Of a stretch of 64,000 bases of DNA, positions 1-11,842 are shown piece after piece. Positions within the stretch are counted from its first letter, which is position 1. Each line of letters begins with the position of its first letter. The position numbers were made by a program, and so were the translations under genes. The notes beneath the pieces were generated by a model that saw nothing but the letters and a program-made list of their open reading frames with translations, did not search any database and had not been told where the DNA came from. Source of the stretch: Rhipicephalus microplus (lineage: Eukaryota; Arthropoda; Arachnida; Ixodida; Ixodidae); assembly GCF_043290135.1 (NCBI RefSeq), contig NC_134710.1, forward strand, positions 8,634,821 through 8,698,820, given 5' to 3'.

Positions 1-199
1 ACGCTGGAAATCATTCTGAGAATGATTGGATCCCCGAAAGCCGTTGTCACGCATCTGGAGCACTATTCGTGGCCTGCGCTCGACTCCCCAACAAAGGCAT
101 CATTTCATGGCTTTAGCCCTACATTAAGGCCGCACCCAACTTCAAGTGGCAAATGAGTTTTGTACGCGAACCGCTGGTGTGTCCGCCTTGTCCACTGGC

Positions 200-2860
200 A
201 CCGTTAAGAGTGTTATCCCTGAGCCCCGCATCTCCGAAATGGACAATCTTTTCACTATAGAAGAACTTGACGCATCTTTGGCGGCTTCCCGATGATCATC
301 TTCACCAGGACCCGATGGCATCACATACGCCGCTCTATCCAACCTTCAACAGGTGGCCAGAGGACAGTTGTTATGCTATTACAATCACTCATGGCAGGCG
401 AGCATTGTTCCCCAGGATTGGAAGATAAGTCGACTTGTGCCACTACTCAAGCCAGGAAAGTCACCATTTCATTTGCGATCATTTCGGCCTATTGCCCTCG
501 CAAGTTGCGTAGGAAAAGTCATGGAAAGGATGATACTTACACGCCCAGAATGGTACCTCAAGTGCTACAACGCATACCAAAACTGCGTGACGGGTTTTCG
601 GCGAGGTAGGTCATCTCTTGATAACGTGATTGATCTCACAACATTTATCTAGCAACAGAAGATCCTCTAGTGCATACCACTGGCACTCTTCCTCGACGTC
701 AAAGGGGCTTATGATAACGTAACACATAAAGCCATCCTAGACTCGTTGGAAGCTGTCGGAATCGGTGGCCGGATGTTCCAATGGATTCAGGATTATTTGA
801 CGAGAAGGTCCTTTTTTGTACAAACCGCAGATGGACCTACCACCAATTACTATGCCTCCCGTGGCGTCCCTCAGGGTGCCGTATTAAGTTCCACCTTATT
901 TAACCTCGTGATGGTAGGTCTTCGTGAATTTTTGCCCAGTACTATCCTCATATGCATATATGCTGACGATATTTGTCTATGGACTTCGGATGTAACTCGT
1001 CTACAAGTACGTGCAAGAGTTCAGTAGGTTGCCACCCTGACATGCTCATATCTCCGCAAGCAAGGTCTGTCCGTCTCAACGGAGAAATGTGCATTGGTTG
1101 CGTTTACTCGCAGAGCCATGACACAATACCCCATTACCATCAATGGACAAAATATTGCATACCAGAAGAGCCATCGCTTCCTGGGTGTGATTATTGACAG
1201 GGACCTTTCGTGGAGTGCCCATTGCAAATACCTGAAGAGAAGGCTAACTTCCATCGTCCATATAATGCGGTTCCTCTGCGAAAAATCTTGGAGCACATCG
1301 ATAAGGTCATTGATGCAGCTATACAGGGCACTGTTTCGGGGATTTTCGTGCTACAGCTTGCCGTTACTGGCAAGTACGTGCAAGACGAACATCCGCACCC
1401 TTGAAAGTCTGCAAGGACAAGCACAACGCGTGTGCTTAGGATTGCCGCGATGCACCTCAACCTACGGGGCAATTATGGTCGCAAGAGAGCATCCAATTCA
1501 AGCATATATCACCACTGACGATTTTAGAGCCCACATAAGACACCTCTGCCGAGTTCCTGGTCACCATGTTGCAATGTTGCCACTTCAAAGACCACAAGTG
1601 ATGTTTTCAAAGATTATTTCTGCTCATAGAGAATGCCTTACTTTTGGCTTCACTCCAGCAACAAGACCAGCGTCACCTCCGTGGTGCCTAAAACAACCAC
1701 AGGTGTGCCTCACTATTCCGGGAACAACGAACAAGAGCCGTCATTCAACAGTGCTCCTACGACAGGTGACATTGTCGCTACTCAACGAAAAATATGGCCA
1801 AAGGACCCACATTTACACCGATGGATCGGTCTCGGCTGACCGCTCCACAGGTGCTGTTGTCATCCCGACGTACCAGGTCACTATAAAGTTCAAACTATTG
1901 CATAGGACAACATCCACAGCAGCGGAGCTTGCTGCCTTACGTGCTGCTATACTTTATATCGCGGAAGCCCGACCTCAAAAATGGGCTGTGTTCTGTGAAT
2001 CCAAGGTATTCCTTCAGAGCTTGCAATGAGCTTTACGACAAAGGGAGCATCAACAACTAGTGAATGAAATAAGAGAAGTGATTCACGAAGTTTCATCGAA
2101 AGGACATGACGTGGTGTTCCAGTGGTTACCGGGACATTGTGGTATTGTTGGTAACGACCTTGCTGATAATGCTGCCCGATCCGCCCACGCGGACGCCCAC
2201 ACAACCCCAATTTCATTGTCGAGAACCGACGCTGCAAGGGGCCTTCACTCGTTCGCTAACAATGTCAGAAACTTGGCTGAGTGACCTCAGTGTCGGGAAC
2301 CGCCGCCTACACAAATTGGACCCATCGAGAAAGCTTCAAGTTCTATCGGACCTCTCCCGCCAGGATGCAACTTTACTGTGCCGCCTGTGGTTAGGAGTAG
2401 CTTTTACGATTGATTGATTGATATGTGGGGTTTAACGTCCCAAAACCACTGTATGATTATGAGAGACGCCGTAGTGGAGGGCTCCGGAAATTTCGACCAC
2501 CTGGGCTTCTTTAACGTGCACCCAAATCTGAGCACACGGGCCTACAACATTTCCGCCTCCATCGGAAATGCAGCCGCCGCAGCCGGGATTCGAACCCGCG
2601 ACCTGCGGGTCAGCAGCCGAGTACCTTAGCCACTAGACCACCGCGGCGGGGCTAGCTTTCACGAAGGCGTACTCTTTTTGCATAGGAATGAAGGATAGCT
2701 CCCGATGTGAATCGTGCGACACGGACGAGACAATAGAACATCTACTGTGTTCATGCGAACCTTTTGCGAGCGAACGCAACTTCCTACGCGAAACGTTACA
2801 CTAGACAGTAGACCTTTTTCCGAAGATCCTTGGTTCATGGTTCTACGCGTCGCAGGTCAG
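200..2860 (+). pseudogene. LINE A1 ORF2 remnant: reverse transcriptase, RNase H, C-terminal Cys-rich knob
   Basis: The reading frame would encode the polymerase that makes cDNA at the nicked target and degrades the RNA strand. The longest open piece is 1094-2029 (311 codons), covering the RT thumb and connection and the start of RNase H, with the acidic residues of YTDGS and the AAELAAL block. Stops lie near 652, 1025 and 2027, and a frame change lies near 2280. The RT catalytic YADD box is intact here, unlike in the longer copy at 53.5 kb. After the SINE, the C-terminal zinc-binding stretch ESCDTDETIEHLLCSC is still readable near 2710-2755. Position and similarity suggest independent decay of the two copies. 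Confidence 0.8.
2410..2652 (-). mobile_element. Ruka-like tRNA-derived SINE inserted in LINE A1
   Basis: Read on the reverse strand it has the full SINE layout: a tRNA-like head with an A box (TGGTCTAGTGG) and a B box (GGTTCGAATCCC), a middle part, and a 3' end ending in CATATCAATCAATCA. Its target duplication is clear: TAGCTTTTACGA at 2398-2409 and TAGCTTTCACGA at 2653-2664, 12 bases with one difference. The insertion falls inside the LINE coding sequence, between the RNase H domain and the C-terminal cysteine knob. The family resembles Ruka of ixodid ticks; the name is from memory. Confidence 0.9.
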
Positions 2861-3081
2861 CAAAGCGACGCGGGCATTGCTAAGTTTTCTAAAGACGACC
2901 GGACTACGCGAGCGTTTATAAGCGTGCAATGGACAAGGTCACATCTACACGCACGTTGCCCTTCACCTCTCTCTCTCTCGTCTCCTTCAATCCCATCTAC
3001 CCTTCCCCCAGTGCAGGGTAGCAAACCGGACGTGCGTCTGGTTGACCTGCCTTTCATTTATTCCCTTCCTCCTCCTCCCCT

Positions 3082-3768
3082 GTGGCACATACCCGCTTTA
3101 CGTGTCCGTCTGCTAGTCCGTGTGTCTATGCGTCCATCTAAAAATGCTCCAGGTACCGCCATCTCGCATACCCTGTGACACATACCCGCTTTACGCGTCC
3201 CTCTATCCGTCTGTCCGTCGGCTAGTCTGTCAGTCTGTCTATGCGTCCGTCCATGCGTCCCTCTGGTGAACACTCCAAGTACTGCCATCTCGCATCTTGC
3301 ATCGCCTGTGGCACATACCCGCTTTACGTGTCCGTCTAAACATCCGTCCGTCTGCTAGTCTATCTGTCTGTCCTTCCGTCCATGCGTCCGTCCATGCGTC
3401 CATCTAGTGAACACTCCAAGTACCGCCATCGCACATACCCTGTGACATATACCCGCTTTACGCGTCCGTCTATCCGTCCGTCCGTCTGCTGGTCTGTCTG
3501 TCCGTCCGTTCATGCCTCCATCCATGCATCCATCTAGTGTACACTCCAAGTACCGCCGTCTCGCATCTCGCATCCGCTGTGGCACCCACCCGCTTTACGC
3601 GTCTGTCTATTCGTCCGTCCGTCTGCTAGTCTGTCTGTCCGTCCATCCATGTGTCCGTCAATCCATGTGTCCGTCCATCCATGTGTCCGTCCATGTGTCC
3701 ATCTTGTGAACCCTTCAAGTACCACCATCTCGCATACCCTGTGGCACATACCTGCTTTACGCGTCCGT
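3082..3768. repeat. Minisatellite, six units of about 93-162 bp with GTCC/GTCT runs
   Basis: A block reading GTGGCACATACCCGCTTTAC recurs at 3082, 3175, 3308, 3442, 3579 and 3741, so spacings are 93, 133, 134, 137 and 162. Each block is followed by a variable run of GTCC/GTCT/ATCC tetranucleotides and then by a constant CACTCCAAGTACCGCCATCTCGCA-type stretch. Length differences come from the tetranucleotide runs. It starts directly after the LINE A1 3' UTR. Open frames across it are repeat artefacts. Confidence 0.85.
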
Positions 3769-5532
3769 GACAGAGGGCCAACCACTGGAGGGCACGGATT
3801 GGGGCCAACCATCGTAGCCTTCGTCTATTATGAATAACAAAATATTCTCATGGTTCAGTTTCTCTCGTTCGGCGGGGCCTTCCTAACGGACCAGTAAACA
3901 GCCCTGAGGTCGTCAAATTTTTAAAAAGGGGTACAGATGCAGTTTTTCTTTGCGAACATGCTGCCGCAAAAATTTTGCGAATACGTGCTATATTAGGCAA
4001 GTTACAGGGGTTAGAACATCCGTCTAAGCTGGTTTCAAATTTTCGCGCAGCCTCGCCCCCATTCTCCTTTCAATGAAGGGGAAAGCGTATTGCACCAAAT
4101 TGCGCAAAATTTTGTTCAGAGATGAATGAAAAAAAGAAATTTTTCTTGCCGTGCGTTAGACTGGGGTTAACATATCCTCCGGAAAATTAGAGCGAAATTC
4201 TGCCGGGGAGTTTCTCAATAACCCAGTGAAAATTCATGCGATGTATAACCCGACAACCTAATAATATATGATATTATCTGGCCCAGTTACTTTGCTGCAT
4301 TTGACACCTATAAGGTGTTTTCGTTCCTATATATATACTTCACGCTTGATATACAATTTTCTAATGCACAATGTCACATCATAAGGATGGAACCATAAAA
4401 GTACAAAGTAGATAAGAAACAAAAATCTCCACTGTTTCCATTAGCACGTATCAGGTATCCGATAATACGAGATATTGCCGTGGGGAAGCGCATATACAGA
4501 TTCGGCAGCGCTACAACATGCTTATAGCTCCTGCGTGGTCGTATATATCGCCCGGAGATCATGCACTTTTATTTTTCTGCACGCCACGCATAGGCTGAGA
4601 TGTACCCACTCGCAGATAATCGCGTCAAATGCATTTTTACCTAGACTAAAATGTCAGATTGTAAAGTTCCTTTCACAACCGGTTACTGCAGCTGGCCATG
4701 AATGAATACCAGTGTTTTCGCAAACAGGACGCATAGCGTTAGTTACACTGCACGCACCCGTAAATGTGAACATATTGTTGATGTCTTTCAATGCACACTA
4801 CGCGCCAAAGTCAACACTGCACATTTTCAAAGACGATACCCCTGTTACTCGCACAGGCCACGACGTGTGTTCACTTCTCAGAGATAAATAGCCAGCCAGA
4901 TTAGCGAGTGTTTCATCACACACTTTACCACACACTTAGATGTTCTCTGACACATACCACAGCTAATGTGGCCACTGTGAGATGAAGATTAGGCTTTCAA
5001 AAAAAAAAAAAAAAACTTACCCCAAGCACTGAGCGACTGCACCCAACTCAGCCACCAGCGGGAGTGTTTTGCCAACCATCGCCTTGCACGTGCACCGGTG
5101 ACATACGCTGTCACGTACCCCAGTAGAGGTCACTTGTTTTTCGAAATAGAGGCTCTGCGTGGCGCGCAGTGCCGTAATATTCAGAAAACTTGATCGCTGT
5201 GGTCTAATCTACGAATTGCCGAGCTTGTATGGGGGGTGTGAAAAAAAGTCGGAGCGCGCGAGAAATCCGGACGCTGGCGTCCTCCTCACACTCTTTCTTT
5301 TCCCCCTTACGTGAAAAGCGGGACCAGCAATTCCAATTACGCTTCCCGGCACATAAAACGGGTTTCCCCTTCCTCAGTGAGGGAACGTATTCTAGTCAGG
5401 GAAGAAAAATCAGGACGGCGAAGAAAAATTGGGGGACCCTTAAGCTTCGCCTTTAAGAGCTAAACACGAAAGCGAAATCCAGCCCCTAGTGCACCCTTCA
5501 ACCGCTAAATGCATACTTATTAATATGTTTTG

Positions 5533-5533
<1 letters not shown>
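3769..5533. other. Intergenic, no gene recognised
   Basis: No coding sequence could be recognised on either strand. There is an A-run near 4999-5016. The stretch 5430-5480 resembles 18586-18640 (see that repeat). Confidence 0.5.
5430..5480 (+). repeat. Dispersed repeat copy, pair with 18586-18640
   Basis: The segment around GACCCTTAAGCTTCGCCTTT followed by AAGAGCTAAACACGAAAGCG matches, with substitutions, GTCCCTTCAGCTTCGTTTTT then CAAGAGTTGAGCGTGATG at 18592-18630. Both are forward. The length of the shared part is short (about 50 bases), so the family is unnamed. Confidence 0.45.
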
Positions 5534-5600
<67 letters not shown>

Positions 5601-5610
5601 ACGCACACGC

Positions 5611-5641
<31 letters not shown>
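5534..5641. repeat. (CA)n microsatellite with CACACG interruptions
   Basis: A dinucleotide CA run of about 108 bases has a block of CACACG variants at about 5590-5620. The apparent proteins of repeated His-Thr or Cys-Val here are artefacts. Confidence 0.97.
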
Positions 5642-6349
5642 GTAGATTGTACCAGCACGCGCGCGCGAATGGCACATACAGCTTTTTGATACAAAGCAAG
5701 AGTCGCATGGTTCCCAAGATACGCACCACGCGCTCGTCATCTTGGAGGCCATAAAGAGTCTCAGAATGCCTCACAGATGGCAGCACTTTAACGAGTGTTT
5801 GCTGTTTGCTTGAACAATGACCTAGGATACCACGTCAAATTGTCCCTCACGCATATGTACAGATATGTGTTTGCATGCACCAGACATACACACGAGCTTG
5901 GTACTAATGACCGCTCTAAATATAGTTTTACATTTATTGCTATGTGAAAGCTACGAAACATTACAATGCAGAATATAGGTACTCCAATATTGAAGTACCT
6001 AATTTGCACAGCGTTCTGTCGAATTTTGAATTATTTTATTACTATTAGTATCTGTTGAGCAAGTAATATATGAAATTATGTAGTATCTTGTACATATCAG
6101 CTGCCATAGAAAAGCTTTGTGTAGTGTATTTAACCACGTATTCTGAAATAAAGTATACACACTACTGCATGGCTTCGGTTTCTGTGCCTTTTGGCGGACA
6201 TCAGTTCCTCAATGTGTACAAACTTCGTGTTCCCAGTAAATAGTAGGACCGTCTTGTGTTCTTTGATGATCTGGGAATCACCTGGCCCAGGCTAGCTGTG
6301 TTGCGCCACATAAAAATGTGGTTTGTGCAAAAGAATATGGCATACCAGA

Positions 6350-6480
6350 GAGGTATATACATAAGTCAGTAAACTTACTCATAAGTCAACTAACTCATAT
6401 TCAGATCAAGCAGCAAGTCTGAGTCAGAGTAAGTTTGGGTGAGTAACATTTTGGAAAGTTTTAGCCGAAAAGTCTGGTTT
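6350..6480 (+). repeat. Degenerate dispersed repeat (CTCATAAGTCAACT family), copy 1
   Basis: The stretch with CTCATAAGTCAACTAACTCA, then AAGTCTGAGTCAGAGT and GAGTAACATTTTGG, matches 7588-7668 in order and spacing. Copies are AT-rich and diverged. No terminal structure is visible. Confidence 0.5.
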
Positions 6481-7584
6481 AGATATATTTGGGGGATGAG
6501 TTCAAGTCAGTCATAAGCACGAAATTTATTTCCTGAGTGAGCACGTATGAGCTCCACTTTTCTGTCGACTTGTGGTCCTATCTACTCCACCTCATTACTA
6601 TCAGTCATAAGTAGGCTTATGTTCATGCTTGTGCCTACCCTCATGCTTTAGTGCTTGACAGTTTATACTCCATCTAAATACTTGTTGATGGGAGGCGTCA
6701 GTTACAGTTGTGGGTCTTTGCCCTTAGACCACAATCTCTTTCACAAGACGTTATTTTGCTAAAAATATCGCATGTGAGTTGCCTTTCGATAAGAATTCCT
6801 TACTGAAGTGGTACTGATAACTCACATTGAAAGCTACGAGGTTAAAATAAACTAAGGAAGGCACCAATTTTGGTAAATATTAACATTGATGGAGTAATAG
6901 AAATTTCAACAGTTTTAGTATTGTTGCTTCTAAAAAAAAGTTGAGGTGCCAAAAATTTATACTTGTTTGGAGTGCAGTTAATGTATTTTTTAATACCGCT
7001 ACTTAAAGAATTGTTTGGTTTTGATATTGAGGTCGTTGTATTATAGCAATACGTAAACAGTGTGGCATATGTCTAAGTCACAAGGGGATAGTAACAAGCA
7101 CTGAGTAGATCGCTGTAGGTTAATTGTACGTGTTGCATGTAAACAGTGAAGGGTGAATGGACATGCAGGTGCTCCAGGAGCACTTTTGGTTGCGCACAGA
7201 CACATAGTTTGCAAATAAAGTCAGTTGTTTTATCTCGATGTGATGTGCTCTATTACGGGGGTTGTCTTCCGCATGCGGGCAATTTAACAAAGCTTGGGAA
7301 ACAATGCAGGTATGCCACAATACGTTGAAATAGTACTGCAGGAAGCATTACATTATGCCTTCCATAATGCGGCGGTGCTTCAATAAGCTGCATGGGCCTA
7401 GATGACTTTGGTATTTGTTTGTCAAGGGCCTAACGTACTCTCCAAGGCAACAAAAACTTCAAAATGAAACCAAATTTTGTTATACGTGTTGCCTGGTTTC
7501 ATCTTTTTTTGTAAGTGTTAACAGTAAAGGCCAAGGAAAGTAAAAAACATTGACACCATGGTTAGAAAAGCTAATTATAAGTTA

Positions 7585-7670
7585 ACGTACTCATAAGTCA
7601 ACTCACTGAAAATGATTGAGCCACGAGTCTGAGAGCGACCAGCTGAGTAATATTTTGGTGAGTTTTTGTA
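7585..7670 (+). repeat. Degenerate dispersed repeat (CTCATAAGTCAACT family), copy 2
   Basis: It holds CTCATAAGTCAACTCACTGA, then CACGAGTCTGAGAG and GAGTAATATTTTGGTGAG, collinear with the copy near 6.4 kb. It lies just left of the ACACCAG-type array. Confidence 0.5.
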
Positions 7671-7769
7671 CGAATGTGTCTTGTTGAAGTAAATATTAAT
7701 GAGTGTGAGTTTGAGTGCACTCGGTTGAAGAAAATTATTTGTCCACGCTCCAAGAAAAAAATATTTCTT

Positions 7770-8065
7770 GAGTCCACAAGAACAGATCCAACCAGACCAC
7801 ACCACGCCGCTGTGGTTTTTCCACCAGAACACATCCTACTAGAACATGTCCCACCAGTACACACCAGTCTGAGTCGGCGTTCCCACCAGGACACACCACG
7901 CTGGGTGAACTTTCACACCAGAACACATCCCACCAGGACCCACCAGAGTGGGTCTGTCTTCCCACTAGAACCCAGCACACCAGGCTGGTGTATACACCAC
8001 AACACACCAATGTGTTCTGGTGTATCCAGAACACGCCAGAACACACCAGACACACACTGGCATGA
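7770..8065. repeat. Degenerate ACACCAG / CCACCAGAACACA array
   Basis: Variants of CCACCAGAACACATCC and ACACACCAG recur about every 12-30 bases across some 300 bases, with occasional inverted forms (CTGGTGTATACACC, GTGTTCTGGTGTATCCAG). Both strands therefore show long open frames (7674-8126 forward, 7735-8055 reverse) that have no recognisable domain and are best treated as repeat products. Confidence 0.6.
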
Positions 8066-8559
8066 TTTTCAACTGGTATTTACGAGAAATAAAAGAAAGA
8101 TGCATCAGGACGAATTTGATGGTTGAATAGTAAATAATCTTTAGTGTAATGCAATAAAGCGGCGTATTTGATTTAATGTGAATTCGGAAAACTCTAAATC
8201 TACCGAAGAATGATTGCAACACCTAAACCTCTATGAACTTTTGTCGAACTCCTGCAATGCGCCCTCAATCTTCCCGTCGCTGTGGCCCAGGGACAAAGCC
8301 CCGAAAGAAAGCACATTTTGCGCATATAGGTCTATTCTGATAAGGCGGCAAACGGCGTGTTTTTTTGTAAGGCAGATAATTTATTACCGGAAATGAGGTA
8401 ATGTTCAGTTGACTCATTTACTCAACCAACAGGATAACGAGGGGAGACTTCCAGACGAGCTTTGTGTAAACATAAATTTAGCTGCGGGATTTGACAACGC
8501 ATTCCAGTGATTGCGACTTCAATTCCTCGCGTTTGACATAATTAGCAGCTCCAGTGATA
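8066..8559. other. Intergenic, nothing recognised
   Basis: AT-rich sequence without a supported gene, RNA or repeat. Confidence 0.5.
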
Positions 8560-8639
8560 CATGAAGTGCTTGAATTCTGATGTGGCTGTTAAAGAAGGTG
8601 CAGAAAATTTCTCTAACAGCAATTTCCTTCTTAATCTCG

Positions 8640-9130
8640 CGCCTATTAAGAATTTAGGGGCCAGCAGTACCTCAATAACAGGCCCATGTAAAGGTGACTT
8701 GCCAGCGCATCTGCCATTTCATTCATATATATGCCCTTATGCCCTGAAACTCAGACCGAATAGATGAAATTGAGATGCGAGGGAACTAATGCTTTGAAAG
8801 CACTATGAGCTTGCGAGTTCTCATCTGCGGTAAAGGAGGCACGTACTGATAGTGAATATATTAAAATTACTGCGCAACTTACTGCCACATTTATTTTACG
8901 GAGAGCTAGAATTATCGCTTCAAAGATGGGGGCACAAAGCCTGGAAGGCGAAGCGAAATGAACCAGTGTATGGCGTGAGAAAAAAAATACCAATTCCACA
9001 TTTTCTTCACTTCGTGACGCATCAGTCACTATGACTGCTTGTATTGACGTAATGTGCCAGGTAATCTCTTAATATAGCTTCTAAAAAACAGAGCCACATC
9101 AATTTTTAATTTTTCGGAAATACATGTTTA
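8640..9130 (-). pseudogene. LINE RNase H fragment (probably the 3' part of LINE family C)
   Basis: Reverse-strand reading gives an RNase H core: a VTDAS-type first aspartate near 9030, an AIILALRKI block near 8930, a degraded second aspartate (IYSLSVRASFTADENS) near 8850 and a MNEMADALA block near 8730. It is closely related to 47440-47870, where the same blocks read in better condition. It sits just beyond the gypsy remnant on the same strand as LINE C (12.6-16.6 kb), whose RT ends before RNase H. I infer it is the displaced 3' end of that LINE. Stops and an indel inactivate it. Confidence 0.7.
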
Positions 9131-9263
9131 TTGTACAGGCGGGATGATAGATGGTTGCAGCAGTCAGGCCTGGCACAGAACACATTCACCTGTTTCTCCT
9201 GTACCCCACTTCAACGAAAGTCACGTATTATTTCCCCGTTGCAGACGATGCCCACTGGGTGAG

Positions 9264-10610
9264 TTAGTGTCGTGCGTGGTATGGCTTCAAGTGGGTGACA
9301 TGTACGACGTCAGTTTTCCTGGAGCGATAGCCAGAAGATGTGAAGCGTGATATCACGTAAGTAACGTCGCTAAGGCGCGACAAAACGACGAAGAGACCTG
9401 TAATGCGGGCCAGAAACTTTTGATGCAAACCACTCTTGCGATTTGGGGCCCACAGCCACACTGTATCACCTTCGCTGTACGACACATGTCGATGTCGCTT
9501 ATCGTAGCGAGTCTTTGAACGGTTTTGGGCTGCGAAAGTCCGAAGACGCGCGATGTGCCGTGTCTCTTCAAGGGATGGGTTTTCTTGCTCTGAAAAAGGG
9601 AGAATTGTGTTGAGGGTAGTACGTGGCTCACGGATGTAGAGAAGGTAAAACGGGCTAAAGCCGGCGGTCTCTTGTAGCGCAGTGGTCAAGGCGTAGGTCA
9701 TAAACAGTAAAACTTCGTCCCAGTTTTAATGCTTGGAATCAACGTACATAGTGAGCATGTTAATGAGCGTCCTGTTGACACGCTCAGTCAAACCGCTGGT
9801 CTGCGGATGGTATGAAGTGGCGTGACAAAACTGGGAAGCAGACCGGCGAATCAACTCTTCCACGACGTCAGCTACAAACTTCCGGCCACGGTCGCTGATG
9901 ACGGCACGAGGGGGCTCATGCCGGAGAATGGTGTAGCGTAGCAGGAAGTCACAAACGTGATCGGCTGTTGCGGCAGAGATCGCTGCGGTTTCAACGTACC
10001 GAGTGAGGTGGTCTACACAGACTATAATCTAGCGGTTTCCAGTGATAGATCGTGGAAAAGGGCCCATCAAGTCAATACCAACGACTTCAAAGGGAAAACA
10101 CGGAGGCGGTATGGGATGGAGAAATGCTGGCGGCGCACTTGTTGGACTCTTGTACCGTTGACAATGCTCACAGCTGGTCACGTATTTAGCTGTAGCCTGA
10201 CGCATGCGGGGCCCGTAGAAACGTTTCAGTGTGCGGTGATAGGTCTTGGCGAACCCGATATGCCCAGATGTTGAATCGTCGTGCATAGCTTGCAGCACAT
10301 TGAGTCGCAATGATTTAGTGACAACCAAAAGTAAGCGGGCCCCCTTTGCAGCGAAATTTCGCTTGTAAAGAATGTCATCCTGCATGGCGAATGGGTTCTG
10401 ATGCGGCTTATCGACGGTAGATGAGAAAAAAGGAGCCAGACTACGGTCTTGACGTTGTTCTGTACGGAACGCTTCCAAATTTGGAAAACGTGAGTTAAGA
10501 GCGGCCAGACAGTCGTGTAAACTTTCGGCGTCGAATTCAGTCGTGGGAAGGGGAAGTCGCGATAGGCAGTCAGCGTCCGTGTGATGGCGGCCACTCTTGA
10601 AGTAAACATC
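9264..10610 (-). pseudogene. gypsy integrase remnant
   Basis: Integrase inserts the cDNA into chromosomes. Read leftward, the segment begins with the RNase H to integrase linker (SGRHHTDADCLSRLPLP near 10540-10590). The HHCC zinc region follows, with cysteines in TSCEHCQRY near 10160-10185. The catalytic core comes next, with VDHLT near 10010, ISDRG near 9895 and a TERVNRT motif near 9790. The C-terminal domain at 9270-9500 has SEGDTVWLW and ends in HLKPYHARH. There is at least one stop, near 9729, and a frame change near 9600. A real frame therefore spans several of the listed open stretches. Confidence 0.8.
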
Positions 10611-10612
10611 AA

Positions 10613-10845
10613 GGAAAGAAAATAGGAAAGAAAGAACGGCAGGGAAGTTGACCAGCCTATAGGCAGCCGGTTTGCTACCATGCGCATGGGAGGGGAATAG
10701 GGGAGATGAAAGATACAGAGCAGAGAAAAGAGAGACAAACACAGCACAATTGGCAGCACACGCGCGCACACTCAGTCATAGTCCAGTCTTGTCTTTCGCG
10801 GTGTGTGACATTGCTTTTACAGCCGCTTGTTCAAGTCCGTGTCGT
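10613..10845 (-). mobile_element. 5'-truncated LINE A 3' tail inserted in gypsy
   Basis: On the reverse strand it contains the LINE A 3' UTR signature: GGTAGCAAACCGGCTGCC, then GGTCAACTTCCCTGCC and a pyrimidine-rich end. These correspond to the 3' UTRs at about 3017-3060 and 55310-55377. It interrupts gypsy coding sequence between the RNase H end (REYDFD) and the linker (VYFKSGRHHTDAD). The target duplication could not be resolved. It makes a false 246-codon frame (10029-10769) that fuses UTR and integrase sequence. Confidence 0.75.
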
Positions 10846-11842
10846 CAAAGTCATATTCTCGCAAACGGAGCGCCCACGTGCAAGACGGCCGGTTCGTTCT
10901 CGTAGACCAGTAAGCCAAAAAAGTGAGTGGTGGTCTGTGACGATGGAGAATCGGCGGCCATATATGTATGGGCGAACCATGTGCACGGCGAAGACAGCTG
11001 CCAGGCATTCTTGCTCTGTAACAGTGCAATTGCGCTCAGCTTTACTCAAAGAACGGCTCGCGTAGGCAATGACATGTTCGGCGGCGCCGTGACGCTGAAC
11101 TAATACTGCGCTGATACCGATTCAGCTTGTGTCGCTGTGAACCTCAGTTGGAGCTGATGCGTAAAAATGACGAAGAATAGACCTAGAAGTGAGTAGAAGC
11201 TTCAGCTGCGAAAACTATGATTCGCACTCTTTCGCCCACTTGAAGGGTACGTCTTTGTTGAGCAGATGAGTAAGAGGCTCAGCAAGATCGGCTAAGCTAG
11301 GAACAAAGCGCCAGAAATACGAACACGGGCCCAGGAAGCATCGGAGTTCTTGTAGCGAGCGTGGTTGAGGGAAAGTGCTGACCACGGTGATTTTGTGGGG
11401 ATCAGGCAGAACGCCGTGTTTGTTTACGAGATGGCCAAGAACTAGTTTTACGATCACCAAAATGGCACTTTTTGGAATTCAAAGTAAGTGCTGCTTCTTC
11501 AAGGCACGCGAGAACGACATCAAGTCGACGACTGTGTTCTTCAAACGTGCGGCCAAAGATTACAACGTCATCAAGATAGCAAAGACGTACTTCCCATTTT
11601 AAGAGTGCATAGGAATTTGCCAATATCCCGATCTTAAGTCTACAGAAGAAAAGTACGAAGCAGAGCGCAGAAAATCGATAACGTCGTCGATGCGGGGAAG
11701 CGGATATACGTCTTTTTTTTGTAACTGAGTTGAACCGCCGGTAATATACACAGAATCTCCAAGACCCATCGTTCTTTTTTAAAAGAATAACCGGTACAGC
11801 CCAGGTGCTAGACGGCTCTTGTATAACTTTCTTAGACAGCAT
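10846..11842 (-). pseudogene. gypsy reverse transcriptase and RNase H remnant
   Basis: RNase H blocks are readable in the reverse frames: CTVTEQECLAAVFAVHMVR near 10985 and FSIVTDHHSLFWL near 10925. RT has [18 protein letters not shown] near 11780 and the catalytic CYLDDVVIFG near 11580. Between the early RT block, which ends in a YWQI-like region, and YLDD, the normal LPFGL-containing segment of roughly 60 residues is missing. This copy therefore has an internal deletion in the RT core as well as frameshifts. The left edge of the RNase H abuts the LINE A tail insertion. Confidence 0.75.

Larger units (their letters stand above)
1..3060 (+). mobile_element. LINE family A copy 1 (I-clade), 5' cut by window edge, decayed
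   Basis: This is the 3' half of a non-LTR retrotransposon of the I-clade type (reverse transcriptase followed by RNase H). Homology to the copy at 50.0-55.4 kb runs from the linker before RT (about base 200) to the 3' UTR. RT blocks are visible in broken frames: the GRPIALASCVGK-like block near 490, FLDVKGAYDN near 690-720, SRGVPQGAVLS near 860 and the catalytic CIYADDICLW near 950-985. RNase H follows, with YTDGS near 1815, AAELAAL near 1922 and the HCGIVGNDLAD block near 2138. A cysteine-rich C-terminus resumes after an inserted SINE. The 3' UTR near 3017 shares the GTGCAGGGTAGCAAAC motif with the copy near 55.3 kb. Several stops and frameshifts make it inactive. The endonuclease and ORF1 would lie left of the window or are lost. 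Confidence 0.85.

Noticed and set aside
3082..3768. CRISPR-like array
   Set aside because: Eukaryotic context; units are near-identical throughout with expandable tetranucleotides, with no unique spacers of constant length.
5498..5786. Cys-Val and His-Thr repeat proteins
   Set aside because: Translations of a (CA)n array; the same applies at 29.1 and 39.5 kb.
10029..10769. 246-codon reverse frame taken as a novel gene
   Set aside because: Its first ~50 codons are antisense LINE A 3' UTR and the rest is gypsy integrase; it is a fusion created by an insertion.
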